Shown: piece by piece, positions 27,609 to 38,146 of the stretch | Layout of the letters: each line of letters begins with the position of its first letter | How positions within the stretch are numbered: the first letter of the stretch is position 1 | NCBI RefSeq assembly: GCF_003130205.1 | Contig: NZ_NRDF01000016.1 | Coordinates: 1-38,146 of the forward strand | Source: Aggregatibacter actinomycetemcomitans | Lineage (GTDB): Bacteria > Pseudomonadota > Gammaproteobacteria > Enterobacterales > Pasteurellaceae | Length of the DNA stretch: 38,146 nucleotides | Reading direction: 5' to 3' | Program-made: the position numbers and the translations under genes | The notes under the pieces: generated by a model | The model's input: the letters and a program-made list of their open reading frames with translations, nothing else | Database searches by the model: none | Told to the model about the DNA's origin: nothing

Positions 27609-27923
27609 ATGAGAAATTCAAATTTGCCCTCGGGCTTCAGCCCTTTCAGCTGGGCGATTGCTATGTTTTGCTTACCGGTGTTGCTTTGGCCTTTGGCGCT
27701 GTTAATTTCACCGAATTTATTGAATAACCCGAACCTCAGCGACAGCCAAATCCACGCCATGTCGGTTTTCCTGTGGGGTTATCCTTTCGTTTTGGGCATC
27801 ATAGCACGGATTCTTTATAAACTGCATGAGCGTAAACCCACGTTAGCACGTCGGGGTTTAACCATAAGTGCGGTCATTTTTTACGGCGTTTTATTCTATG
27901 TCGCCGTTGTCGGATTTAACTAA
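27609..27923 (+). CDS. Small membrane protein of unknown function
   Basis: I do not recognise this gene's function. The 104-residue product, starting at MRNSNLPSGF with GGAG at a 5-base distance, has three hydrophobic segments (about 13-35, 50-66 and 83-102) with short charged loops such as YKLHERKPTLARRG, so it is very likely an inner-membrane protein. An uptake signal at 27866-27874 encodes I-S-A-V. It lies between glpG and glpE but points the other way: its start is 42 bp from the glpG start (divergent) and its end 10 bp from the glpE end (convergent). Good ribosome site, normal composition and hydrophobic pattern support it as real. Confidence 0.75.
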   Translation: MRNSNLPSGFSPFSWAIAMFCLPVLLWPLALLISPNLLNNPNLSDSQIHAMSVFLWGYPFVLGIIARILYKLHERKPTLARRGLTISAVIFYGVLFYVAVVGFN

Positions 27924-27933
27924 AAAGCGCTGA

Positions 27934-28260
27934 TTAATAGGCGGTTTCCAGCGGCAAATTGGCTTCCACCCAACCGGCAAAGCCACCCCGCACGCTATAC
28001 ACTTTTTCATAGCCGCGTTGTAACAGAAACATAGCGACACTGCGGCTACTCACACCATGATAACAACTCACCACAATCGGCTGGTCGTAATCATATTCTG
28101 CTTCAAAATCCGGCCAGGTGAGTTCCGTTAAATTCACCGCGCCCTGTGCGTGGGAATAATTAAAACTCGCCTGATCGCGCACATCCGCCAGTACGGCATT
28201 TTCATCCTGTTGTAACATCTCCCACGCCTGTTGTGGGGAGATTTCAATAAATTCTGTCAT
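27934..28260 (-). CDS. glpE: Thiosulfate sulfurtransferase GlpE
   Basis: GlpE is a single-domain rhodanese that moves sulfur from thiosulfate to cyanide or thiols in vitro; its cell role is not settled. The 108-residue length is the same as E. coli GlpE. The active-site loop is CYHGVSS with Cys66. ADVRD and GGFAGWVEANLP are family-typical. It follows the UPF0114 gene by 12 bp on the same strand, so those two may share a transcript, while the link to glpG is broken by the opposite-strand gene. Confidence 0.93.
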   Translation of the reverse strand: MTEFIEISPQQAWEMLQQDENAVLADVRDQASFNYSHAQGAVNLTELTWPDFEAEYDYDQPIVVSCYHGVSSRSVAMFLLQRGYEKVYSVRGGFAGWVEANLPLETAY

Positions 28261-28272
28261 AAACGTGATTCA

Positions 28273-28833
28273 TTAATGGGCTTTATGGCTGGTGCCGTAA
28301 AGGATTTTGTCCGTATATGCCATGGCAATGGCGGAAGCTAAGAAGCCCAAATGTAAAAGCAGCTGCCACATCATGGTTTTTTCATCCATATTTGACGCAT
28401 TCACGAAGGTTTGCAACATATGGATAGACGAAATGCTGATAATCGACATCGCCAATTTCACTTTCAACACCGACGCATTCACATGGCTCAACCATTCCGG
28501 CTGATCCGGATGCCCGCGCGTGCGCAGCTTGGAGACGAAAATCTCATACCCGCCGATAATCACCATCACCAGCAAATTGGCGATCATAACTACATCAATC
28601 AGATTCAACACCGCCAACATCACGGTGTTGGAATCCATTTTCTGTAAATTGACAATTAAATGCCACAGGGATTTCATAAATTTATAAGCATAAATGCCCT
28701 GCACGACGATCAACCCGAGATAAATCGGCAGTTGCAGCCAACGGCTGGCGAAAATAATTTTACTGATTGCCGTCGGCTCATAACGCGGTTTAATTTGTTG
28801 TCCTTGGTTCGCTTGTTGCACGGTTTCCCCCAA
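28273..28833 (-). CDS. UPF0114 family membrane protein (YqhA-like)
   Basis: The 186-residue protein has four hydrophobic segments (about 35-55, 70-95, 125-145 and 155-172). It shows family blocks such as [28 protein letters not shown] and [12 protein letters not shown], which match E. coli YqhA and the UPF0114 family. Function is unknown. It is followed closely by glpE. Confidence 0.88.
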   Translation of the reverse strand: MGETVQQANQGQQIKPRYEPTAISKIIFASRWLQLPIYLGLIVVQGIYAYKFMKSLWHLIVNLQKMDSNTVMLAVLNLIDVVMIANLLVMVIIGGYEIFVSKLRTRGHPDQPEWLSHVNASVLKVKLAMSIISISSIHMLQTFVNASNMDEKTMMWQLLLHLGFLASAIAMAYTDKILYGTSHKAH

Positions 28834-28850
28834 AAAAGATTAAAAGTATA

Positions 28851-28882
28851 AAAAGGCGGGCAAAATTAACCGTTTTCCGCCT
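28851..28882 (-). terminator. Terminator after rmuC
   Basis: AGGCGG (28854-28859) and CCGCCT (28877-28882) pair, with extra AAAA/TTTT pairing possible inside. On the minus strand a T run follows. It lies 66 bases past the rmuC stop, in the gap before the UPF0114 gene. Confidence 0.7.
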
Positions 28883-28947
28883 AAAATTCAACGTTTTTTT
28901 AACATTATGGGGAAATTGTAAAAACGCATTAAAAATCCACCGCACTT

Positions 28948-30561
28948 TTATTCTTCTAAATTTTCCTTCGTTACCAACAACCGCTCCGTTTCAAAATCAT
29001 GGTGCAGCGGTTCGATGTCCGGTAGGGTTTTGGTGGCTTTGGCGGAGAGGGCTTTGAAGCGTTCCACTTTGCCCATTAAACCTTGTTGCCCGACCAGCGC
29101 GGTGACGGTGCTGTTGTAGTGGGAGCTGACGGCGGAAAGGCTGTTGCCGACTTTTGCCAAACGTTCGGCGAGAAGGCAGATTTGGTTATAAATGTCGCCG
29201 GCTTTTTCGCTGATTTCGCGCGCTTCCGCATTGCCGCGCTCTACCCGCCACAGGTTCGCCACGGTACGCAAAATCGGCATGAGTGTGGTGTGGGACACCA
29301 TGATGACATTTTTGTCGTAACCGTAACCGAACAGACTTGGATCCATTTTTAACGCTTCAATATAAGCGGGTTCCACGGCAACGAACATCAGCACGAAATT
29401 CGGGCTGCGTACGCCGATAAGGTTGCTATAATCCTTGCGCGATAACTCGTCGATGTGATTGCGCAGCGCTTTAATATGCTCACGCAGGAACGCCTGACGT
29501 GCCATTTCATCTTCAGAACTGACCGCACTTTCATAGGCATTGAGGGACATTTTGCTGTCGATAATCAAATGTTTGTCAGCGGGTAGATTGAGAATAAAAT
29601 CGGGATAATTTCGTTTGCCTTCCTCGTTTTTAAAATGCGCCTGCGCGGTGTAATGTTCGTCTTCCACCAAACCGGCGGATTGCAACGCGCGCTCCAGTTG
29701 CATTTCGCCCCAGTTGCCGAGGGTTTTCTTTTCGCCTTTTAACGCGGACGTGAGGTTATTCGCCTGTTGCGACATACTCAAGCCGATTTCCAGCACTTTT
29801 TTAATTTCCGCTTCCAGACCGGCGTTGCCTTTAACGGACTCCGAATGAATTTCATTCACCCGCTTCTGAAAACTTTCAATTTGCTCACGGAACGGCTTCA
29901 GCAGGCTGTTCATGGAGGCTTGATTGGTTTGTTGGAAACGCTGACTTTTTTCTTCCAGAATACGATTGGCAAGATTTTGAAATTCCGTGTTGAGCTGTTG
30001 TTTGGTTTGCTCGAAATTTTGCTGCTGTTCGGCAAAATGTTTTTCTTTTTCCGTTAACGTGATCTTGAGCTCCGCCAGCTCCTGGGAAAGTGCGGTGTGT
30101 TTTTCCGTTAAATTTGCCAACGCTTCTTCGCGACGGGAAATCAGGCTTTGGCTTTGTTTCAGCTGACCGCGCAACCCCTCCGTCTGCGCCGACGCCACGC
30201 CGAAACGTTCTTTTAAAGCGGTAATCTGCTCCGCAATGGCGCTGTGGCGGGCTTGTTCTTCGTTCAGTTCCGTTTGCAAATACAGCACTTTTTCATCGCG
30301 CTCGGTGAGGCGAATTTGCAAGCCGTCCGCCACGGTTTGCGCTTTCACCACTTCTTGTTCCAATTGATTTTTGCGTGCGGTGACGGCATCAAATTTCGCC
30401 AATAACTGATTAAAATCTTCGATATTTTTATTGAGATCCTGCTGCAATTCCACGCTGTCACGCTTGCGTCGCGCGCCCACAAATAACAAAATCAGGCAAA
30501 GCACGCCGAGCGCGGCGCAAATGCCCAGTAACACATTTAAATCAATATCCGGTACAAACAT
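28948..30561 (-). CDS. rmuC: DNA recombination protein RmuC
   Basis: RmuC limits recombination between short inverted repeats and has a nuclease-like fold. The 537-residue protein begins with one membrane helix (about 9-28). It continues with a long coiled coil (about 35-250), rich in Glu, Gln and Lys, and then the conserved domain with LGNWGEMQLERAL, YPDFILNLP, IIDSKMSLNAYE and LMFVAVEPAY. These blocks identify the family clearly. It stands alone, divergent from yrdD. Three uptake signals lie in or at the edge of the gene (28939, 29522, 30088). Confidence 0.94.
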   Translation of the reverse strand: MFVPDIDLNVLLGICAALGVLCLILLFVGARRKRDSVELQQDLNKNIEDFNQLLAKFDAVTARKNQLEQEVVKAQTVADGLQIRLTERDEKVLYLQTELNEEQARHSAIAEQITALKERFGVASAQTEGLRGQLKQSQSLISRREEALANLTEKHTALSQELAELKITLTEKEKHFAEQQQNFEQTKQQLNTEFQNLANRILEEKSQRFQQTNQASMNSLLKPFREQIESFQKRVNEIHSESVKGNAGLEAEIKKVLEIGLSMSQQANNLTSALKGEKKTLGNWGEMQLERALQSAGLVEDEHYTAQAHFKNEEGKRNYPDFILNLPADKHLIIDSKMSLNAYESAVSSEDEMARQAFLREHIKALRNHIDELSRKDYSNLIGVRSPNFVLMFVAVEPAYIEALKMDPSLFGYGYDKNVIMVSHTTLMPILRTVANLWRVERGNAEAREISEKAGDIYNQICLLAERLAKVGNSLSAVSSHYNSTVTALVGQQGLMGKVERFKALSAKATKTLPDIEPLHHDFETERLLVTKENLEE

Positions 30562-30705
30562 TTTTCCTCCTGCTGTTGGCGCATTAGTATAAAGGAAATC
30601 CGCGCCCTTTGCCGACCTTTTTCGGGTGGCAAAACGCCGTAAACTTGCGTAAAATTGCTTTCATCAAAAACGTTTGCCAAAATGACCGCACTTTTAGGAA
30701 TCCGC

Positions 30706-31254
30706 ATGAGCGAACCTTTATTTCAAGCCACCAAACACGAAGAACACTGCCCGCAATGCGGCGCCTTGTTGCAAATCAAACAGGGCAAAAAAGGGCTGTT
30801 TCTCGGCTGTTCCGCTTACCCGCAATGCGAGTACCTGAAGCCATTGCACGCAGGCAATGAAGTAAAAATCCTCAAAATGCTGGAACAAAGCTGCCCCGAA
30901 TGCGGACAGCTTCTAGCGTTAAAACAAGGGCATTTCGGGATGTTCATCGGTTGCAGCAATTACCCCGACTGCCATTTTGTGGTGCATGAGGAGGCGGAGG
31001 AAGAAACGGAAGTACATCTGCCTTGCCCGGAATGCAAAGCAGGGCAATTGGTGGCGCGACGCGGACGTGTGGGCAAACCGTTTTACGCCTGCAACCGCTT
31101 CCCGCACTGCAAATTCTCCGTGCCGAGCAAGCCGTATGCCGTACGCTGCCCGCAATGCCACGGCAGTTTAGCCTTATTAAAAAAACAACAGGACGGTCAA
31201 CGCACCTGGCAATGCGTCAACAAAGCCTGCCGTCATATTTTCACGACCGAGTAA
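30706..31254 (+). CDS. yrdD: YrdD-like protein with four topoisomerase-type C4 zinc ribbons
   Basis: The 182-residue protein is four tandem C4 zinc ribbons of the kind at the C terminus of topoisomerase I. The first three read CPQC with SAYPQC, CPEC with SNYPDC, and CPEC with NRFPHC; the last is CPQC with a final CVNKAC pair. It is probably a nucleic-acid-binding protein; the exact role is unknown. I prefer the start at MSEPLF because AGGA lies 6 bases before it; an upstream ATG (30682) would add MTALLGIR, which is mostly an uptake signal. It begins the yrdD-tsaC-aroE unit, the same order as in E. coli. Confidence 0.88.
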   Translation: MSEPLFQATKHEEHCPQCGALLQIKQGKKGLFLGCSAYPQCEYLKPLHAGNEVKILKMLEQSCPECGQLLALKQGHFGMFIGCSNYPDCHFVVHEEAEEETEVHLPCPECKAGQLVARRGRVGKPFYACNRFPHCKFSVPSKPYAVRCPQCHGSLALLKKQQDGQRTWQCVNKACRHIFTTE

Positions 31255-31258
31255 CCTC

Positions 31259-31810
31259 ATGAATTTACAAGATATTGTTGAACAGTTGAAACTCCAACGC
31301 GTGGTGGCGTATCCCACCGAAGCGGTGTTCGGCTTGGGCTGCAATCCGAATAGCCAAAGTGCGGTGGAAAATTTACTTGTTTTGAAACAGCGCCCCGTGT
31401 CGAAAGGCTTGATTCTGATTGCGCCGACTTTGGATTTTTTATTGCCCTTTATTAATGAAGCCCGTTTAACGGAACCCCATTGGCAACGTCTCACCACACA
31501 ATACGCCCGCCCGACCACGTGGGTCGTTCCCGCGAAAAAGACCACGCCGAGCTTTCTCACCGGCGATTTTGACAGCATCGCAGTGCGCATCAGTCGGCAC
31601 CCCGCCGTCAAACTGTTATGTGAGCAAGCGGGTTTCGCGCTCACCTCCACCAGCGCCAATTTAAGCGGACAATCGCCCTGCCGCACGGCGCAGGAAGTCA
31701 CCCGTCAATTCGGCGCCGATTTTCCGGTGTTGGAGATGCCCGTGGGCAGTGCGGTTAACCCGTCGGAAATTCGCGATATTTTCACCAACCAAATTTTTCG
31801 TCAAGGATAA
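31259..31810 (+). CDS. tsaC: Threonylcarbamoyl-AMP synthase TsaC
   Basis: TsaC (YrdC) makes threonylcarbamoyl-AMP from threonine, bicarbonate and ATP for the universal t6A37 tRNA modification. The 183-residue protein fits the short TsaC form (E. coli 190) rather than the longer Sua5. It shows [33 protein letters not shown] and [10 protein letters not shown]. It starts 4 bases after yrdD and ends 3 bases before aroE, so all three share one transcript. An uptake signal at 31357-31365 is absorbed as S-A-V. Confidence 0.96.
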   Translation: MNLQDIVEQLKLQRVVAYPTEAVFGLGCNPNSQSAVENLLVLKQRPVSKGLILIAPTLDFLLPFINEARLTEPHWQRLTTQYARPTTWVVPAKKTTPSFLTGDFDSIAVRISRHPAVKLLCEQAGFALTSTSANLSGQSPCRTAQEVTRQFGADFPVLEMPVGSAVNPSEIRDIFTNQIFRQG

Positions 31811-33490
<1,680 letters not shown>

Positions 33491-33522
33491 GGTGAAAAAA
33501 CTCCTTAGATAATGACCGCACT

Positions 33523-33689
33523 TTACTCCAACAAATCCCAAAATGCACGCACTAAAGGACGCTCCAGCGCAGGTTTTAAGGCGCATACGCCCAATTCGAA
33601 AGGAGCAATAGGCACATCCAATTGCAACGTGGAAATCTGACTGTTCAACGGGCTGTTTTTAATCACCACATCCGGCAGCAACGGGCAGT
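33523..33689 (-). pseudogene. ilvY: C-terminal remnant of the LysR-type regulator IlvY
   Basis: Read on the minus strand, this stretch encodes about 55 residues that match the end of Ilv[16 protein letters not shown], then PFELGVCALKPALERPL, then RAFWDLLE and a TAA at 33523-33525. E. coli IlvY has LLPEVVLENSP and TPFELGVCA at the same place. About 240 N-terminal residues, including the DNA-binding domain, are missing. At about 33689/33690 the sequence changes directly to the middle of ilvC on the other strand. In E. coli ilvY and ilvC are divergent neighbours, so one deletion removed the heads of both. Confidence 0.85.
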
Positions 33690-34568
33690 CATCGTGCGGG
33701 CGTGTTGGAATCCTCTTTTGTGGCGGAAGTGAAATCCGACTTAATGGGCGAACAAACCATTCTGTGCGGTATGTTGCAAGCGGGTTCCATCGTTTGTTAC
33801 GACAAATTGGTGGCGGACGGCAAAGATCCGGCTTACGCGGGCAAATTGGTACAATACGGCTGGGAAACCATCACCGAAGCCTTAAAACAAGGCGGTATCA
33901 CATTGATGATGGATCGTTTATCCAACAGCGCAAAATTACGTGCCTTTGAGTTAGCGGAACAAATCAAAGAAGAATTGGCATTCTTATTCGCCAAACACAT
34001 GGACGATATTATCAACGGCGAATTCTCCCGCGTGATGATGGAAGACCGGGCGATCGGCGATGCCAACTTATTGAAATGGCGTGAAGAAACCGGCAAAACC
34101 GCCTTTGAAAACGCACCGAAATACGACAGTAAAATCAGCGAGCAGGAATATTTCGATAACGGCGTGTTAATGGTCGCTATGGTGAAAGCGAGCGTGGAAT
34201 TGGCGTTCGACACCATGGTCGCAAGCGGCATTTACGAAGAATCCGCGTACTACGAATCCCTGCACGAATTACCGTTAATCGCCAACACCATCGCGTGTAA
34301 ACGCTTATATGAAATGAACGTGGTGATTTCCGACACGGCGGAATACGGTAACTACTTATTCGCCAACGTTGCCGGCCCGATCATGCAAAAAGCCTTGGTA
34401 CCGACCTTACGCAAAGGCGACATCGGTGAACCGACCCCGACGGTAGAAATCGACAACATCACGTTACGCGATGTCAACGATGAAATCCGCAATCACTCGG
34501 TGGAATTAATCGGTCAGGAATTATGCGGTTACATGAAAGACATGAAACGGATTTCCTTACAAGGTTAA
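33690..34568 (+). pseudogene. ilvC: Ketol-acid reductoisomerase, 5'-truncated
   Basis: IlvC makes the dihydroxyacid precursors of valine and isoleucine. Here the reading frame begins without a start at [14 protein letters not shown], equivalent to about residue 201 of the E. coli enzyme, and continues intact for 292 residues to the stop; 200 + 292 fits the usual 492. The part kept is the knotted helical domain with the magnesium ligands ([22 protein letters not shown]) and the [10 protein letters not shown] serine. The whole NADPH-binding domain is gone, so the product cannot be a working enzyme. A GTG at 33702 is open but has no ribosome site. There are no later frameshifts, which points to a recent loss. 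Confidence 0.9.
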
Positions 34569-34582
34569 TGCCCGAAAGAAAC

Positions 34583-34610
34583 AAAAGCCGACAATATTGT
34601 AGGCTTTTTT
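34583..34610 (+). terminator. Terminator after ilvC
   Basis: AAAAGCC (34583-34589) and GGCTTTTT (34602-34609) form the stem, with a further ACA/TGT pairing inside, and a run of six T residues follows. It is 14 bases past the ilvC stop and isolates the str operon from it. Confidence 0.85.
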
Positions 34611-34685
34611 ATGGGGGAAAAGTGCGGTCGTTTCCGGAAATGTTTTTACGTGCTGCAAGCAACTCGCGCAAGAAGTGATAATAAG

Positions 34686-35163
<478 letters not shown>

Positions 35164-35233
35164 TGGATCTCTGTTAAGTAAGGCCAAACGTCTAAATTAG
35201 TAAAACTTATTTAAATCACAAACTCCAGTATCT

Positions 35234-35786
<553 letters not shown>

Positions 35787-35811
35787 TATTCGGTTAGTAT
35801 TTACGTTTTTG

Positions 35812-35843
35812 GGCTTCATCTCATATTTCTATGTGGTGAAGCC
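35812..35843 (+). other. Hairpin between rpsG and fusA
   Basis: GGCTTCATC (35812-35820) pairs with GGTGAAGCC (35835-35843), with one G-T wobble and a 14-base loop. No T tract follows, so it is more likely an mRNA stability or processing element than a terminator. Confidence 0.45.
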
Positions 35844-35902
35844 TCATTCATATATAAAATTTCATATTTAATTTTAAATAAGAAATCGTCAAGGAAATAA
35901 TA

Positions 35903-38005
35903 ATGGCTCGTACAACCCCTATTGAAAGATATCGTAACATTGGTATCAGTGCGCATATTGATGCGGGTAAAACTACTACTACTGAGCGTATCTTGTTCTA
36001 TACCGGTGTCAGTCACAAAATCGGTGAAGTACACGATGGTGCTGCAACCATGGACTGGATGGAACAGGAACAAGAACGTGGGATTACCATCACCTCTGCG
36101 GCAACCACCGCATTCTGGTCCGGTATGTCACAACAATTCCCACAACACCGTATTAACGTTATCGACACCCCGGGACACGTTGACTTTACTGTTGAAGTAG
36201 AACGTTCTATGCGTGTTCTTGATGGCGCGGTGATGGTTTACTGTGCAGTTGGTGGTGTTCAACCACAATCCGAAACTGTGTGGCGTCAAGCAAACAAATA
36301 TGAAGTACCGCGTATTGCGTTCGTTAATAAAATGGACCGTACCGGCGCAAACTTCCTACGCGTGGTTGACCAATTAAAAACCCGTTTAGGTGCAAATGCC
36401 GTTCCGCTTCAACTACCAATCGGTTCAGAAGAAAACTTCACCGGTGTTGTTGATTTGATCAAAATGAAAGCGATCAACTGGAACGAAGCTGACCAGGGTA
36501 TGACCTTCACTTATGAAGATGTTCCCGCCGATATGCACACTGCCTGTGAAGAATGGCGCCAAAACTTAATTGAAGCGGCAGCAGAAGCTTCAGAAGAGTT
36601 AATGGAAAAATACCTCGGTGGTGAAGAGTTAACTGAAGAAGAAATCAAAGCAGGTCTTCGTCAACGCGTATTAGCAAACGAAATCATCTTAGTAACCTGT
36701 GGTTCCGCGTTCAAAAACAAAGGTGTGCAAGCGATGCTGGATGCTGTTGTTGAATACTTGCCGGCGCCAACCGATATTCCTGCGATTAAAGGTATTAACC
36801 CGGATGAAACCGAAGGTGAGCGTCATGCAAGCGATGAAGAGCCGTTCTCCTCATTGGCATTCAAAATCGCAACTGACCCATTCGTGGGTAACTTAACCTT
36901 CTTCCGTGTGTACTCCGGCGTAATCAATTCCGGCGATACCGTATTGAACTCCGTACGTCAAAAGCGTGAACGCTTTGGTCGTATCGTTCAAATGCACGCA
37001 AACAAACGTGAAGAAATCAAAGAAGTTCGCGCAGGTGATATTGCGGCGGCAATCGGCTTAAAAGACGTCACCACCGGTGATACATTATGTGCGATTGACG
37101 CGCCAATCATCCTTGAGCGTATGGAATTCCCTGAGCCGGTAATCTCTGTTGCTGTAGAACCAAAAACCAAAGCAGACCAAGAAAAAATGGGTATTGCATT
37201 AGGTCGTTTAGCACAAGAAGACCCTTCATTCCGTGTTCACACTGATGAAGAATCCGGTGAAACCATCATTTCCGGTATGGGGGAATTACACTTGGATATC
37301 ATCGTTGACCGTATGAAACGTGAGTTCAAAGTGGAAGCTAACATCGGTAAACCACAAGTATCTTACCGTGAAACTATTCGTACCCGTGTTAACGATGTGG
37401 AAGGTAAACACGCAAAACAATCCGGTGGTCGCGGTCAATACGGTCATGTGGTTATTGACTTGTATCCATTAGAGCCGGAAGGTCCGGGCTATGAATTTGT
37501 TAACGAAATCAAAGGTGGTGTAATCCCTGGTGAATATATCCCGGCCGTTGACAAAGGTATTCAAGAACAACTTAAATCCGGTCCGTTAGCGGGTTACCCG
37601 GTAGTTGATATCGGTGTTCGTTTGCACTTCGGTTCATACCATGATGTGGACTCCTCCGAATTAGCGTTTAAATTAGCGGCATCTTTAGCATTTAAAGCAG
37701 CGTTCGCTAAAGCAAACCCTGTTCTGCTTGAGCCAATCATGAAAGTTGAAGTAGAAACCCCACCTGAGTACGTAGGTGACGTAATCGGTGACTTAAGCCG
37801 TCGTCGTGCAATGGTGAACGGTCAAGAAGCGAACGAATTCGTTGTTAAAATCGATGCAGAAGTCCCGCTTTCAGAAATGTTCGGTTACGCAACTGACTTA
37901 CGTTCCCAAACTCAGGGTCGTGCTTCCTACTCAATGGAACCATTGAAATATGCTGAAGCACCGAAAAACGTAGCTGAAGCCGTAATTGAAGCTCGTAAAA
38001 AATAA
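35903..38005 (+). CDS. fusA: Elongation factor G
   Basis: EF-G moves tRNA and mRNA through the ribosome with GTP, and works with RRF (frr, also here) in recycling. The 700-residue protein has the G1 loop AHIDAGKTT (17-25), ERGITI (58-63), DTPGH with catalytic His92 (88-92) and NKMD (142-145), followed by domains II to [15 protein letters not shown] marks domain IV and [18 protein letters not shown] domain V. The start has AAGGA at 8 bases. It is third in the str operon and the gene has no exact uptake signal. Confidence 0.98.
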   Translation: MARTTPIERYRNIGISAHIDAGKTTTTERILFYTGVSHKIGEVHDGAATMDWMEQEQERGITITSAATTAFWSGMSQQFPQHRINVIDTPGHVDFTVEVERSMRVLDGAVMVYCAVGGVQPQSETVWRQANKYEVPRIAFVNKMDRTGANFLRVVDQLKTRLGANAVPLQLPIGSEENFTGVVDLIKMKAINWNEADQGMTFTYEDVPADMHTACEEWRQNLIEAAAEASEELMEKYLGGEELTEEEIKAGLRQRVLANEIILVTCGSAFKNKGVQAMLDAVVEYLPAPTDIPAIKGINPDETEGERHASDEEPFSSLAFKIATDPFVGNLTFFRVYSGVINSGDTVLNSVRQKRERFGRIVQMHANKREEIKEVRAGDIAAAIGLKDVTTGDTLCAIDAPIILERMEFPEPVISVAVEPKTKADQEKMGIALGRLAQEDPSFRVHTDEESGETIISGMGELHLDIIVDRMKREFKVEANIGKPQVSYRETIRTRVNDVEGKHAKQSGGRGQYGHVVIDLYPLEPEGPGYEFVNEIKGGVIPGEYIPAVDKGIQEQLKSGPLAGYPVVDIGVRLHFGSYHDVDSSELAFKLAASLAFKAAFAKANPVLLEPIMKVEVETPPEYVGDVIGDLSRRRAMVNGQEANEFVVKIDAEVPLSEMFGYATDLRSQTQGRASYSMEPLKYAEAPKNVAEAVIEARKK

Positions 38006-38020
38006 TTTTGTTTAACTAAT

Positions 38021-38043
38021 CCACAAGCCACTCCGGCTTGTGG
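38021..38043 (+). other. Hairpin between fusA and tuf
   Basis: CCACAAGCC (38021-38029) and GGCTTGTGG (38035-38043) form a perfect 9-bp stem with a 5-base loop and no T tract. It may mark RNA processing between fusA and tuf, or a tuf-level control point. Confidence 0.5.
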
Positions 38044-38056
38044 ACTTATACATTGA

Positions 38057-38146
<90 letters not shown>

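Noticed and set aside
33702-33704. GTG at 33702 as a genuine start for a short functional IlvC
   Set aside because: No ribosome site precedes it, and the family similarity extends upstream to 33690 without a start, so it is a truncation rather than a new gene.

Overview
The window comes from a gammaproteobacterium of the family Pasteurellaceae, most likely Aggregatibacter, Haemophilus or a close relative. The evidence is about 31 copies, on both strands, of the 9-base Haemophilus-type DNA uptake signal AAGTGCGGT, plus strong protein similarity to H. influenzae and E. coli housekeeping genes. The genus is an inference and the species cannot be read from this window.

Layout, left to right. (1) 1-528: the 3' end of a 5S rRNA with its terminator, then a decayed transposase fragment. 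(2) 529-5249, minus strand: mogA and a four-gene run of an SLC13-type transporter, a YnbA-like CDP-alcohol phosphotransferase, a PlsC-like acyltransferase and a second CdsA (YnbB-like), which looks like a self-contained phospholipid cassette. (3) 5289-18414, minus strand: the classic envelope cluster, in transcription order pyrH, frr, dxr, uppS, cdsA, rseP, bamA, skp, lpxD, fabZ, lpxA, lpxB, rnhB. It makes isoprenoid carrier lipid, CDP-diacylglycerol and lipid A, and builds the outer-membrane protein assembly machinery. (4) 18571-22170: a YidE-type transporter (minus) divergent from a YddA/SbmA-type ABC exporter (plus). (5) 22171-25873: a second decayed transposase copy and a Fur-controlled TonB-dependent haem receptor gene broken by one in-frame TAA. 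(6) 25874-30561: glpR, glpG, a small unknown membrane gene in the opposite direction, glpE, a UPF0114 membrane protein and rmuC. (7) 30706-33490: yrdD-tsaC-aroE, convergent with a RarD-like EamA transporter. (8) 33523-34568: a deletion scar where the tail of ilvY is fused to the last 60% of ilvC. (9) 34686-38146: the str operon (rpsL, rpsG, fusA, start of tuf) with a clear sigma-70 promoter.

Most of the window is conserved core genome. I did not find a new defence system, prophage, CRISPR array or biosynthetic cluster. The most notable points are the ilvY/ilvC fusion scar, which predicts loss of ketol-acid reductoisomerase; the nonsense-broken haem receptor behind an intact Fur box; the extra phospholipid cassette; and paired inverted uptake signals that form intrinsic terminators, one of them between lpxA and lpxB.
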